A stretch of DNA of 64,000 bases from Rugalucina vietnamica (GCA_964017185.1 OZ024879.1:22447456-22511455); one strand, 5' to 3'. Counted from the first letter of the stretch, positions 35,024-45,317 are shown. Notes: generated by a model not told the origin, from the sequence alone. Numbers and translations are program-made.

Positions 35024-35198
35024 TTGTTTGTTTGTTTGTTTGTTGTTTAACGACGCATCAACCCTGATGGGTCATTAGCGTCTAACAAGGTAAAACGTTA
35101 AAATATATTGAACTCGTATTAAAAAGTAACACTAAATAAGATATAAATGTCATTGTAAAGAAACGATATATGAAATGATAAGATTGAAGATTTAAAAA

Positions 35199-38100
35199 TT
35201 ATATTTTATAAAACAGATTTACTTGTCTAAGAAATGATAAAATCTTTCCAACGGGTACATCTTTGAACAATTCTTTCAAGTTGTTAGCTTGAAAACAAGA
35301 AATTCGTTCTGCTGCAAAGTCAGTGCATTCTAAAAGAAAGTGTTTAACTGTGAATGGTGTATCACAGCCAATGCATTTAGGTTCATCTTCTCGCTTTAAT
35401 AAGTGGGAATGTGTTATTCTTGTATGACCAATTCGGAGACGAGCAAGAACGATTTCTTCTCGTCTCGAAAGTTTATGAATTGCTTTTGGTCGTTTAACGA
35501 TCGGTTCGACTTCCCTCAACTTATCAAACTTCGCTCCGTTCCAGATTGTTTGCCATTTGTCAAAGATGTACTCGTTAATAAAAGGTTTAAAATTGACATA
35601 AGGAATTTTAAAAACTGTTTCTTCTAGATTTAACGATTCTTTAGCGTTCTTATCAACTTTCTCATTTCCATATATACCTATATGACTGGGAACCCAGCAA
35701 TATATAATTGTTTTCAATTCCGAGATGGTGTGATGTTTTATTAATAGTTTTTGTATTTGAGGGTTTTTGGATGATGTATGGTTTAAGGCCTGTAAAACTG
35801 ACATAGAGTCAGAAAAAATAATAAATTTGTCCTTTAAGTTACTTTCATTTATGAAGTCTAAAGCTAAGTCTATAGCTTTAGCTTCCGCTGTGAAAATTGA
35901 AGAGCCATCAGGTAAACGTAATGTTTTGCAATTGCCGTTTGTAAAAGTAGCACAACCAACTTTGTTTTCTTCTTTTGAACCATCAGTATAAATACATTGA
36001 TAGTCAATAAATTGAGATTGTAGTTGATGAAAACTTTCTTTTAGAAGGTGTGGATTTGAGTCGGATTTTTTCCCTGTATGTAGAGTCAAATTAACTTCTG
36101 GTTTTCTAATGCACCATGATGGTATTTCGGAAACAAAATGTTCTTCTATTTTATCTTTTTGGATGTTTGCTGATTCTAAAAGTGGTGCAACCCGTAAACC
36201 AAAGGACCGGATAGCCTTTGGTTTACTTTCGTAAAGCTGTACGACTTCTTCAGAAATATATGGCGGAAAAGACACCTTATGAACTGGATTTGAAGGATTA
36301 GCAGCAATTCTAATGGCGTACTGTAGGGCAAGTTTCTCTCGTCGTAAATATAGAGATGGCTCTTCAGCCTCAACATAGAGGCTTTGTACAGGTGATGTTC
36401 GAAAAGCACCCAGAGCTAATCTTAGGCCTTGATGATGCACTGTGTCAAGAGAACTGATATATGATGGTCTTGCCGATCCATATACGATGGATCCATAATC
36501 TAATTTTGAACGAATGAGGGAACGGTATAGCTGGAGAAGGACAGTGCGATCAGCACCCCAGTCTGTGTGCGATAATACTTTCAGTAAGTTTAATGCTTTT
36601 AGGCACTTGGCCTTTAAGTACTTGATATGTGGTATGAAAGAAAGTTTACGATCAAAAAGAACTCCAAGAAATTTAAAATCTTCAACTACTGGAATAAGAG
36701 ACCCATATAAATAAAGTTCAGGATCGTTGTGTACTTTCCGTAATTGACAGAAATGCACACATTGTGTTTTCGACTTGGAAAATTTGAAACCATTATGTGA
36801 GGCCCAGTTTTCTATTCTGTTAATGCACTGCTGTAAGTGCCTCTCGATAGTTCTCATACTTTTTGACCTGTAACACATACAGAAATCATCTACATATAAG
36901 GATCCATCTGTTTTAGGATCCAGACAGTTCATTATGCTGTTTATCTTAATATTGAACAAAGTTGTAGACAAGATGCTCCCTTGTGGAACACCCTGTGCTT
37001 GATCAAACTTTTCGGATAAAGTCGATCCAACACGAACCTGGATCCAACGATCCGCAAGGAAATTTTCAATAAATGTAGCTAATCTGCCTCGTATTCCGAG
37101 ATCATGTAGATCTCGCATAATACCATGTCTCCAGGTGGTATCATAAGCTTTTTCCAAGTCGAAAAACACAGCAACAACATGCTCCTTTGCAACAAAGGCA
37201 TCACGAATAAAGGTTTCCAGTCTAATTAAATTGTCGTTGGTACTTCGTTCAGAACGGAAGCCCGACTGAACAGGAGATATTAGGTTATTACTTTCTAAGT
37301 ACCATACAAGTCTTACATTTATCATTCTCTCTAAGGTTTTGCAAAGACAACTTGTAAGTGCTATCGGTCTATAGCTGTTCGGTTCTGCATGATCTTTTCC
37401 AGGTTTAGGAATTGGTATTATAGTGGCTAGTTCCCAACTTTCGGGAAACTTTCCAGTTTCCCACATATCATTAAAAATATCTAAGAGAGCCTGAAGTGAT
37501 TTTGGTGGAAGATGTTTTAACATTTGATAGTGAACTTCGTCGGGACCTGTTGCTGTATCATGGGCTTTACTGATGGCGTCTTTTAGTTCATCTAAATTAA
37601 ATGGAGAATTATATTCTTCATTATTTGAAGACTTAAAGTTTAATTTAGTCTTTTCCTGTTCTTTCTTGTATTTTTGAAATTCCTCCGAATAATGACTGGT
37701 TGAGGAATTTGAACAAAATTGTGATGCCAAAGTATCTGCTATATCTTGTTTTGTGGAAGCTGTTTCGTTCGCATTGTTGAAGTTGTAATTAAGATGATGA
37801 TAAGTAGCAGATTTAGATTTACCGGATATTTTCCTAACCATGTCCCAAACTTTTTTAGTCGGTGTTTTATAATTCAAATTAGATACGTATGTTCTCCATG
37901 ATTTGCGTTTTGCAGACTTTATAGTCCGACGGGCTTTTGCTCTAGAATTCCTATAAGTATTTAAATTTTCATGCGTTGGGAACTTGCAGAACTTCAACAA
38001 AGTGTCTTTTCGTTGTTTGATAGCCTCTTTACAATCGTCATTGTACCATGGGTTACTTTTCTTTGGGTTTGTCGAGGTTTTGGGGATACATTTCTCAGAA

Positions 38101-38909
38101 ATAGTTATTAAAGAAGAAGTAAAGTAAGTTATAGGATCAGAAGAATCAGACAGAGTAGTATCAGTAAGGGACTCATTACATAAGGTATTAAATAAATCCC
38201 AATTTGCTTTATGTAATTTCCATTTGGGGTTATGGGCTTCATCATGAGTCCGAACGCTTTCAATCAAAATTGGAAAGTGGTCAGATCCACGTTGATCTTC
38301 ACAAACAGACCAGTCATAGTCAAGATAGAGAGAGGGGTGACAGAGTGAAAGATCAAGAGATGAGAAAGTGCCTTTACCAGAATCTAGATAAGTGTTCGAT
38401 TTATCATTCATCAAACAAATGTCGTTTTTCGTGATGAAATCCTCGATTAATTCTCCTCTGGGATCATTGTCATTACAACCCCAAAGCGCATTATGACCAT
38501 TGAAGTCACCTACTAACATATAGGGTGAAGGAAGCTGTTCAAGTAAAGAAGTCAGTTGTTCAGATCTTAAAAGATAAGAGGGAGGGATATAGATTGAGCA
38601 GAAAGTTATCTCTTTCTCGAGTGTAACGGAAACAGCTACCGCTTGTAAATCCGTTTTAAGTTTAATTTGACGTTGTGGTAATGTTGAATGGACAAGTAAA
38701 GAGGTTCCACCAGATGCTCTTAGACAATCCAAGTGAATGTGATTGTAAACATTAAAGCCTTTCAAAGTAAACGTGTCATTAGGTTTGAGGAAAGTTTCTT
38801 GTAGACAGAAAACAGAAGGTCTAAGTAGTGACAAAAGAAGTAGTAGTTCTTCAAAACGTGGTTTTACACCTCGGCAGTTCCATTGTATTATTTTATATTT
38901 GCTACCCAT
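35199..38909 (-). CDS. LINE ORF2: endonuclease, reverse transcriptase, RNase H
   Basis: A 1,236-residue polyprotein that would nick the target and copy the element RNA by target-primed reverse transcription. Residues 1-215 are an AP-type endonuclease (QWN at 9-11, QET at 37-39, GDFNGHN at 134-140, SDH at 209-211). Residues about 485-760 are the reverse transcriptase (FFDLEKAYD with Asp584, GVPQGS at 640-645, YVDD at 672-675). Residues 970-1090 are RNase H with all four acidic residues (Asp976, Glu1009, Asp1034, Asp1086). A CX2CX7HX4C knuckle starts at Cys1179. Every catalytic motif is kept and there is no stop or frameshift. The start is the first ATG, 62 bases after the ORF1 stop, so translation probably needs reinitiation or termination coupling. 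Confidence 0.95.
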   Translation of the reverse strand: MGSKYKIIQWNCRGVKPRFEELLLLLSLLRPSVFCLQETFLKPNDTFTLKGFNVYNHIHLDCLRASGGTSLLVHSTLPQRQIKLKTDLQAVAVSVTLEKEITFCSIYIPPSYLLRSEQLTSLLEQLPSPYMLVGDFNGHNALWGCNDNDPRGELIEDFITKNDICLMNDKSNTYLDSGKGTFSSLDLSLCHPSLYLDYDWSVCEDQRGSDHFPILIESVRTHDEAHNPKWKLHKANWDLFNTLCNESLTDTTLSDSSDPITYFTSSLITISEKCIPKTSTNPKKSNPWYNDDCKEAIKQRKDTLLKFCKFPTHENLNTYRNSRAKARRTIKSAKRKSWRTYVSNLNYKTPTKKVWDMVRKISGKSKSATYHHLNYNFNNANETASTKQDIADTLASQFCSNSSTSHYSEEFQKYKKEQEKTKLNFKSSNNEEYNSPFNLDELKDAISKAHDTATGPDEVHYQMLKHLPPKSLQALLDIFNDMWETGKFPESWELATIIPIPKPGKDHAEPNSYRPIALTSCLCKTLERMINVRLVWYLESNNLISPVQSGFRSERSTNDNLIRLETFIRDAFVAKEHVVAVFFDLEKAYDTTWRHGIMRDLHDLGIRGRLATFIENFLADRWIQVRVGSTLSEKFDQAQGVPQGSILSTTLFNIKINSIMNCLDPKTDGSLYVDDFCMCYRSKSMRTIERHLQQCINRIENWASHNGFKFSKSKTQCVHFCQLRKVHNDPELYLYGSLIPVVEDFKFLGVLFDRKLSFIPHIKYLKAKCLKALNLLKVLSHTDWGADRTVLLQLYRSLIRSKLDYGSIVYGSARPSYISSLDTVHHQGLRLALGAFRTSPVQSLYVEAEEPSLYLRREKLALQYAIRIAANPSNPVHKVSFPPYISEEVVQLYESKPKAIRSFGLRVAPLLESANIQKDKIEEHFVSEIPSWCIRKPEVNLTLHTGKKSDSNPHLLKESFHQLQSQFIDYQCIYTDGSKEENKVGCATFTNGNCKTLRLPDGSSIFTAEAKAIDLALDFINESNLKDKFIIFSDSMSVLQALNHTSSKNPQIQKLLIKHHTISELKTIIYCWVPSHIGIYGNEKVDKNAKESLNLEETVFKIPYVNFKPFINEYIFDKWQTIWNGAKFDKLREVEPIVKRPKAIHKLSRREEIVLARLRIGHTRITHSHLLKREDEPKCIGCDTPFTVKHFLLECTDFAAERISCFQANNLKELFKDVPVGKILSFLRQVNLFYKI

Positions 38910-38971
38910 TAAATAATTTAGTGAGGAGATTTAAATGCGTGACCTTTCGTTTAAATGTAGACTGAAAACTT

Positions 38972-40195
38972 CTACTTTGGAGCTGTGATTGGTGACCGAG
39001 GACGATGGCCACGGGAACCAGGGCGCGAGGCAACCTCGTCCATCTCCATGGCATCGTCATTAGCCAGAGCTCCAAATTTGTTATACTGTTGGACGGGATC
39101 ATCTGATCCCTTCTGCACCCTACTGGATGCAGAATGTGGTTTTGCGTTTGTACTCGGTTGATTTGGTTTTGAACTAACTTTTGCTTGTTCTGACAGAGAT
39201 TTGCTTGATGTTACGTTCTGATTTTGAGAAATATTGTTTCTGTTTGGTTTCCTCGCAATGAGAACTTTTGAACTCTCTGTAATCTTACAGTCTTCGACAC
39301 TGTATTGTGTAGCAGCTGTTTTGGTTTCTGGTTTGGCAGCAAGTGATTTGACTATATGTGAGAAACTAAATTCAGGCTTCTGTTCAAGTTGTTTTCGAGC
39401 TTCAACATATGTCAAGTTCTTTGTTATCTTCAATCGCATGATTTCCTTTTCCTTCTTCCATGTTTCGCATTCATTTGATCGTGATAGATGTGCTCCGCCA
39501 CAGTTGACACATTTTGTGGGGTTTTTGCAGTGATTTGTATGATGGTCATGGTTTCCCATACCACATCTTTCACAGACTGACCCGGGGTCAACTGGGCATT
39601 TGTCCTCATGGTGTCCAAACTTCTGACAGTTAAAACATCTCAAAGGGTTAGGTATGTATATGTCAACAGGTACAATTTGATAGAAAATTTTGACTGCTTT
39701 TGGTGGGACGACTGAGTTGAAAGTAAGTAGCAAAGTATTGGTGTTGATGGTTTCCTGTCCTTTCTTAACGGTAAAACGTTTAACTGCCGTTACACCTTGA
39801 TTTTCTAAATATTCCAGGATGTTCTTTTCTGACTCTCCTTTGAGGTTTCTGTCTCTGATGATGCCTTTCGAAGAATTCAAAGATTTGTGCGGGTTCACTT
39901 CTACTGATAGGTTAAAGAACTTTTTTGTTTTCAATAAGATGTCCGTTTGCATTTTTCGTGTTGTTTCCACAAGCAACATTCCATTTTTTAATTTCTTGAC
40001 GGATTTTGGCGTACCTATCATGCTTTCTATCTGCTTTTCAATCACAAATGGTGACAGTGACGTAACTGGTGTTTCTTTAATAGTTGATTCAATGAGTAAA
40101 AACTTTGGAAAAGTGTCTTGTGCTCTAAACAGTGTCGAAGCGTCTATATCATCGTCGGAATCCGGTCGTTGTCGTTTGTTATTTAAGGAAGCCAT
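38972..40195 (-). CDS. LINE ORF1: RNA-binding Gag-like protein
   Basis: A 407-residue protein expected to coat element RNA and deliver it to the nucleus. The N-terminal 180 residues have no visible motif but resemble the RRM-like half of I/jockey ORF1 proteins in length. Three zinc knuckles follow: Cys187-Cys190-His195-Cys200 (CX2CX4HX4C), Cys208-Cys211-His216-Cys223 and Cys229-Cys232-His236-Cys243. The C-terminal part is rich in Ser, Lys, Gln and Asn. The start ATG is preceded by GAAAAT and by the long 5' UTR. Intact and collinear with ORF2. Confidence 0.92.
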   Translation of the reverse strand: MASLNNKRQRPDSDDDIDASTLFRAQDTFPKFLLIESTIKETPVTSLSPFVIEKQIESMIGTPKSVKKLKNGMLLVETTRKMQTDILLKTKKFFNLSVEVNPHKSLNSSKGIIRDRNLKGESEKNILEYLENQGVTAVKRFTVKKGQETINTNTLLLTFNSVVPPKAVKIFYQIVPVDIYIPNPLRCFNCQKFGHHEDKCPVDPGSVCERCGMGNHDHHTNHCKNPTKCVNCGGAHLSRSNECETWKKEKEIMRLKITKNLTYVEARKQLEQKPEFSFSHIVKSLAAKPETKTAATQYSVEDCKITESSKVLIARKPNRNNISQNQNVTSSKSLSEQAKVSSKPNQPSTNAKPHSASSRVQKGSDDPVQQYNKFGALANDDAMEMDEVASRPGSRGHRPRSPITAPK

Positions 40196-40845
40196 ATTTT
40201 CAGTTTTAAGTCTCGACGGCTATGCGCTTCACCCTCCTTGGAGCCCTACAAGGGGACGCTATACGGAAACGGCTCTCCAGTTTCCAGCGCCAAAGCTACA
40301 TACCCGTCATACTCGCCGTGCAAGATTCCAAAGTACTTCAGACTACCCAAGCTTTAACAACAAATGAATATTAAGTCAGATGTCTATTAAAGAAAACCGA
40401 AATAACATTCAGACGTTGTACCCACCCTGCCTCTCAACCTAGACCCAAGTAACCCAGAAATACCGAAAAACAAGCCCGTCGATTGACCCTTAAACCACCG
40501 CCTTCTGAGATATAGGGAAAAGGATGATTAAATGAAGAAATTTGGAACACGGTTGCGTATCATTCGATACTGAAAAAGTTAGAAGGAAGAAGAGATCTCA
40601 GGGCAAGGCATGGCAGCCGATTGACCGTGTCGAGCCTCCACGGCCTCCCGTTTACACCGAATCCGAGGCCAAAGAGGCGTGTTGAGACAGGTGAAGATCT
40701 CTGGCCTGTCCCTCAACCTCCAGGATCCTCTTCTCCGGCTTACGGGTATCCACCCACGGCAAACAGGTGGCACCTCTTTTGACCGGGTTTTACGGTTCCG
40801 CATGAGGGAGCGACCGGCCTATTCTAATCCGGGTCCGGTACGGGC
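40196..40845 (-). promoter_or_regulatory. LINE 5' UTR, presumed internal promoter
   Basis: 650 bases between the 5' junction (starting GGCCCGTACCGGACCCGGAT on the minus strand) and the ORF1 ATG. The first 250 bases are clearly GC-richer than the flanks. Full-length LINEs must carry promoter activity downstream of their own start, so it is assigned by position; no specific motif was recognised. Confidence 0.5.
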
Positions 40846-40860
40846 CAAGTTTCTATTTGT
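40846..40860. repeat. Target-site duplication, right
   Basis: CAAGTTTCTATTTGT, identical to 35,009-35,023. Confidence 0.95.
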
Positions 40861-41160
40861 ATATGTTCAAATAGATTAATCATGTGATTTCAATTTTTAA
40901 AAATATTTATGAAAACTTAAATAATTAAAGAAAAACTGAGGAAAAATTTACAGGGTATACCTACAAAAGTTACTGAATCTTGGCTTTTCATGGCCCCATA
41001 GAGATGTAGATGGCATCATAAGATTGCTAAGACAATGGGACAATGCTCTATTGGTCCATATTCAGAGATAAAAATCGTGCGACTTTATTTTTCAATATTT
41101 TTAAGAAATAAAGAGCAAAATGCAGACAAATAAGACATTGACTCATAAAATTACCTGTAA
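40861..41160 (-). repeat. 185-bp array 1, continuation
   Basis: The unit with GGGTATACC at 40,949 lies 182 bases from the 34,930 unit once the LINE and one target duplication are subtracted. Its 39-base block still ends at GTAGGTATACC but has lost the AG in front. A weaker unit follows near 41,140. Confidence 0.65.
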
Positions 41161-41384
41161 ATTGGCTGCTAATTGACCTGTAAGGCTTCAAATGACATCC
41201 AATTACATGTATTGCTAAGGAATTGCACAGTTGCCTGTGATATATAATAACATAATATAATTTATAGTTTCATTTAAATGGAAGTAATACTTCGGAAATT
41301 TAAGACAGAGTATCAACAATATGCAGAGTTTTAAAGTTGGTGGGGTAATTCGGTGTGAAATAATGCCATTCTTTCAAAAGATCA

Positions 41385-42745
41385 TGATGTTTTTAGTGTA
41401 AAATGAGATTGCACTTTATAATTTTGCTTACAAACAATATACAATGCATTGGAAAGTAACTAATAAATAAGAAACAAGAACCAATTTATATACTACATTT
41501 TAGCAGACTTTTCATAGGATATATAGCTTTTTTGTCAAAGCACTACCTCCATACATCAATAAATTTGAGCAGTGTGCCAAATAAAATTCAAGAGTAGCCC
41601 ACTTGATCCTTCATCGGGAAGGTGAGGACTATTTAAAAACATTCAAACCAACTTTAGCAGATGTCACCTCAAACTCAAAATATGAGAGATACAGGTTTTT
41701 GTGTTCTTGGGTAAAAGACAATATTTGATTTCAGTGTATAGTAAGGTAAGTATAAGAAATATTCCAAAATAATGCTTAAGCATTCATACAATTGGTATCT
41801 TGTGTTTGTACTGAGCTTGACCATTAGCAACTATACCTAAATTGATTTGCTATGCATCATTCAGCTCTAAGAAAATGCCACAAACTTCACTTTTAATTAT
41901 AGTCTGGATTGCTTTAATGCATTACACCCTCGGTAATTAGCTATGGTCTTGTCGGGCTGTCAGTCGCGTAGCAGCCACCGCTCCTGTGCATAGAGACAAG
42001 TGAACCGCATCATGAGAAAACCGGATTTTTGCCTATGCGAAAACAAAGGCGCAGATCAGCTTCGCAGTAACTGCGAAGCTGATCAGCGCCTTTGTTTTCG
42101 CTACACGGATAGTATAATTTCTCTTCTTCTTAAATCCGAAATTTCAAGCTTCTAGCCATCTTCTGTGACTGTACATTATGGTTTGTGTCAGACCTGGTCG
42201 GAACTCCCGAAGACCGGTTTTCTCGCGTCGTGGCTCAAGAATCAGTTCTTAGTTCACATTTCTATGGCCATTAACTTGAATCAGTCATTGAAAAGGAAGA
42301 ATGTCTAATTTAGAAATATTTTCAAACCAAGACTTCGTGAACATATTCACTAGTACAAATGTGCATGTATTTGATTTTACATGTGAAATGGTAAAAATCT
42401 TAATGCAGAAAAATATTTTAGCAATACAGTTGTTTCATAATCAAATCAATAGTTTCTAAAATTCTTTTAAACACAAAAGCAAGTCATATAGACAGAGAAA
42501 ATGACTGGATAATGGAAAAGTATGTAGTTGTCTGTTTATTAGATTTAAAGCTATTTCATAGCACTACCATACAACATCGCCTGATTAGACTATCGTGCCA
42601 AAAATTTCCAGAGCAGCCCACCTAATCCTTCTTAGGGAAGGTTAGGACTAGCCAAAAATGCATTCAAACCAACTATAGCAGATGATGTCACCTCCAATGC
42701 TAAATATGCGAGATACAGGATTTCGGGTTCTAGGGTATTGCAACT
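41385..42745. repeat. Degenerate direct duplication of about 1 kb
   Basis: 41,560-41,745 and 42,590-42,745 share AGCCCAC(T/C)T(G/A)ATCCTTC, CATTCAAACCAACT and GAGATACAGG, and the sequence before each also aligns loosely. A family 1 MITE lies between them. Confidence 0.6.
42001..42237 (+). mobile_element. MITE family 1, copy 2
   Basis: TGAACCGCATCATGAGAAAA and ...TTTTCTCGCGTCGTGGCTCA ends. The internal hairpin GCGAAAACAAAGGCG...GATCAGC / GCTGATC...CGCCTTTGTTTTCGC is almost perfect. AG lies outside both ends. Confidence 0.8.
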
Positions 42746-42901
42746 CAAATAACAAAAAACAATGGCCTTTATATATAACAGCATTTACACAGTCTTGTAC
42801 GACATGAAAAGTCCACGGATGCAAAAGAAATATTTCTTTAATCCCTTCTTCTCACCACCAGAACCAAAGTGCACTAGATCGTCGTTATAATCCTTTGGGT
42901 A

Positions 42902-43257
42902 CTATATGGTCTTGAATGTAACGAACCGTTCCTTGAAGATTTTTTTCAACTTCCTGTTCATGGCTTCTCGTTTAATGTCAAAAGTCTTTTTATCAATACC
43001 AGGTACTCTCTTAAAAATACCACGAGTAGATATTTCAGATACGTAAATTTTCTTCACACCGCTCTCCTTCATTTTATCAGTAACTATTAGAATCTTTTTC
43101 ACTAAGTCAGATGGGTCAGAATCTGGTCTTATGTCATTTCCACCTAGATAAACAAAACACACATTTGGATTAAAGTCAATTAGCTTCTGCAATTCTATAT
43201 CATCGTAGTCGGTCGCAGTCATGCCACCAGATGTGAAGAACCCAACGTCACCGGAAA
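42902..43257 (-). pseudogene. SGNH-hydrolase-like protein, main part
   Basis: Minus-strand coding for about 118 residues from VSGDVGFFTSGG to the TAA at 42,902. FVYLGGNDI matches block III (GxND) of the SGNH/GDSL fold, and SGGM fits block II. The block V Asp-x-x-His of active esterases is not seen near the end, so catalysis is doubtful. The matching block I, LYGDSYIRHLG, is in frame with an ATG at 44,167-44,093. A family 2 MITE starts exactly at the upstream limit (43,258), and the extra residues in the longer open frame come from that MITE. It may be a split pseudogene or a gene with an intron that has taken up a MITE. Confidence 0.55.
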
Positions 43258-43535
43258 CATCACGCAAACATGTCCGTGAAATGTGTACCCCCTTAAACCC
43301 CACTTTTATATAGTAAACTGGGATTTGCAGGGTTATACCTATTTTTCTTATTTTTGTTCCAAAACATAGATTGTGGGTACTCGTTAGAACCGCCTCAGCA
43401 AGGCGGTTCTAACGTGTACCCACAATCTATGTTGTGAGCAAAAATAAGAAAAGTATAGAAACAATTTTACTGAAAATTTTCATTTTTTACAACTTAAGAG
43501 AAATCTGTATATTACATGGGCATGTTTTCTTAATG
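43258..43535 (+). mobile_element. MITE family 2, copy c
   Basis: 278 bases with ends CATCACGCAAACATGTCCGTG and ACATGGGCATGTTTTCTTAATG. It holds a 33-base hairpin (43,363-43,395 with 43,401-43,433, loop CAGCA) with a single T-T mismatch. It is inserted at the SGNH-like coding region. Confidence 0.8.
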
Positions 43536-43788
43536 ACCTGAAATGGGCAGAGAAACATTTAACTAAAATGTCTTTCTTTAACGCTCCCTTTATATGCAAT
43601 TAACAAAGGTGTCATTTTGATAATTGGTTCACACATGCGCTAATCGATTATCACACCTTGGTCTGTTTAATAATTGGATTATCAAACAGGTGATCACAGG
43701 TAGCAAATTCAATTACCAAACAATTTTATGTGAAAAATAAAGACGGTTCGAGTCAGTTACACATTATCGCAACTTCCTACATTTTTCA

Positions 43789-43819
43789 TAATTATTATTA
43801 TTATTATTATTATTATTAT
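43789..43819. repeat. (ATT)n microsatellite
   Basis: Ten or so consecutive ATT units. Confidence 0.9.
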
Positions 43820-44092
43820 GCACGCATTAAAAAACCGAAACATTACAAGTCAAATTTACTAAAAGAATTTGGTTAAAAGACAACATTTTTTTTAATAACA
43901 AAACGACAAATTAGAATGTTCGCTTTTAAAACTATTTGAATATAAACAGTTCCAAGGAAAGAATTAAAAAATGAGTACGCGTAAATGGTGTATGTTTTAA
44001 ATCGTTTTCTCACCAGTATGGATTACGATCAATGCAAGAGATATCGGTCGACACAAACAAAACATTCAGGTGATATGAAAAAAAAATCTAAG

Positions 44093-44167
44093 TACTTTGA
44101 GATTATACTCACAAAACCTTCCCAGATGCCTGATGTAACTGTCTCCATATAGTGCAAACGTACTCAT
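44093..44167 (-). pseudogene. SGNH-hydrolase-like protein, 5' coding part
   Basis: Starts at ATG 44,167 and reads MSTFALYGDSYIRHLGRFCE then YNLKV. GDS is block I with the nucleophilic Ser of the SGNH fold. GTGAGT overlaps the coding run and AAA|GTACTT follows it, so two donors are possible; no good acceptor meets the downstream part at 43,257. The distance of 835 bases contains the family 2 MITE and an ATT microsatellite. Confidence 0.5.
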
Positions 44168-44889
44168 TCTGATACTTTGTAGAATCTTAGAGCAATTGTA
44201 CAGAAGGTGGAACAATATATATACTAAATTGCTAATCTGAGTGACACTTGTCATGTCGAACGATTTTCATCTCTTTTAATTTCAGTGTGAACGATGTTCA
44301 AAGTACCAGTAATCAAACTTATTTGCAGAAAAAGATCAAGGAGATGTCACGCTGAAGCATTTCACTCACTTTATAATTAACATAGTAAAAGTGCTGTAAT
44401 CAATGTTGACGAGCTTGTGTGCTGAATTCAGAGGAAATTAGCGATCAACTATTGCTAATTTGTTCTTTAATTGATGAAAGAAGAATCTAAAAGAAAAAAA
44501 TAAGGAAAAAAGGGAAGAAAAATTGAGACGAAATGAAGAAAATATATAGAAAATAGGTCCGATCCGGTAATTAGGCCCGATCCGGTCATTACACACACCG
44601 GGTTCGGGTTATTAATTCCTCGCATGTGTTATTGTCGACAACGGTCGCTCCTAAACCGGTGAAGCGTTCGGCGATCCAGTGCGTTCCACTTGAACCAAGC
44701 GGTGTGGCGCTAAGTTCAACAATTAGGGCTTCAGTTACGATATAATATTAATTACGAAATGCTCAAAAACCATAAAAATGCATAAAACTGCTAGAGGCGC
44801 AAATCATAGACAAACAGTCTGAGGCAAACTACGTAGTTCTATTGAATGATAATCGAATTTTCATTCGAATATGTTTTCCAATAAACGTC

Positions 44890-45317
44890 ACGTAAAGAAA
44901 ATTCGCCCTTCCGTTCCTGCCGGCAGAACATATCCAGCCTACCTTCCAGAAGCTACGTGAGGAGGCGATCAGATTGAGGCTCTCATAGTCTACATCGATG
45001 GGGCGACGCTGAACAGCTCTGTCTGGGCAGTCCAGTCCTTGTGCATGTTTGGCCAAACCACACGAACAAACAACGCCTGCGAGAAATGGCACCACCGGAT
45101 AAAAATGGGCAAAGAAGGGAAACCTAGTTTTATCTCCTAGTGCTTCTGCTGTACAGGGAAGCCATCCTCTTGTCCACAAAGGTCTAGTATCAGAGGGCAA
45201 GCTGCGTCGGTTTCAGCGAAAGAGCACAAACAAATTCAGGGCTGACTATTCAGTCTGTAGACAGCTTATAACGACGAGGGAGATGGAACAGTGGCAAGAT
45301 CTATGGACTCAACTCTA
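44890..45317 (+). pseudogene. Transposase-like C-terminal remnant
   Basis: Plus-strand frames read TNNACEKWHHRIKMGKEG, then LLVLLLYREAILLS, then LVSEGKLRRFQRKSTNKF and end in LWTQL stop near 45,317. The TNN-x-x-E-x-WH-x-R pattern is the usual end of a transposase-like domain widespread in invertebrates. Two frameshifts and stops break it. The minus-strand frame over this interval is a shadow. Confidence 0.5.

Larger units (their letters stand above)
35024..40845 (-). mobile_element. Full-length I/Nimb-like LINE
   Basis: A 5.8-kb non-LTR retrotransposon on the minus strand. It has a 5' UTR of about 650 bases (40,845-40,196), ORF1, a 62-base gap, ORF2, and a 3' UTR with TAATGACCCATCAGGG and GCGTCGTTAAACAA ending in a CAAA tail (TTTG on the plus strand, 35,021-35,041). 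It lies between perfect 15-base target-site duplications in the 185-bp array, and the array phase is restored when it is removed. An apurinic-type endonuclease plus RT plus RNase H layout places it in the I superfamily; Nimb is my best guess. Both ORFs are intact, so it may be mobile. Confidence 0.95.

Noticed and set aside
35403-40367. Plus-strand frames of 66-182 codons across the full-length LINE
   Set aside because: Antisense shadows of ORF1 and ORF2.
44829-45200. 123-codon minus-strand ORF
   Set aside because: Antisense shadow of a transposase-like remnant that reads on the plus strand.
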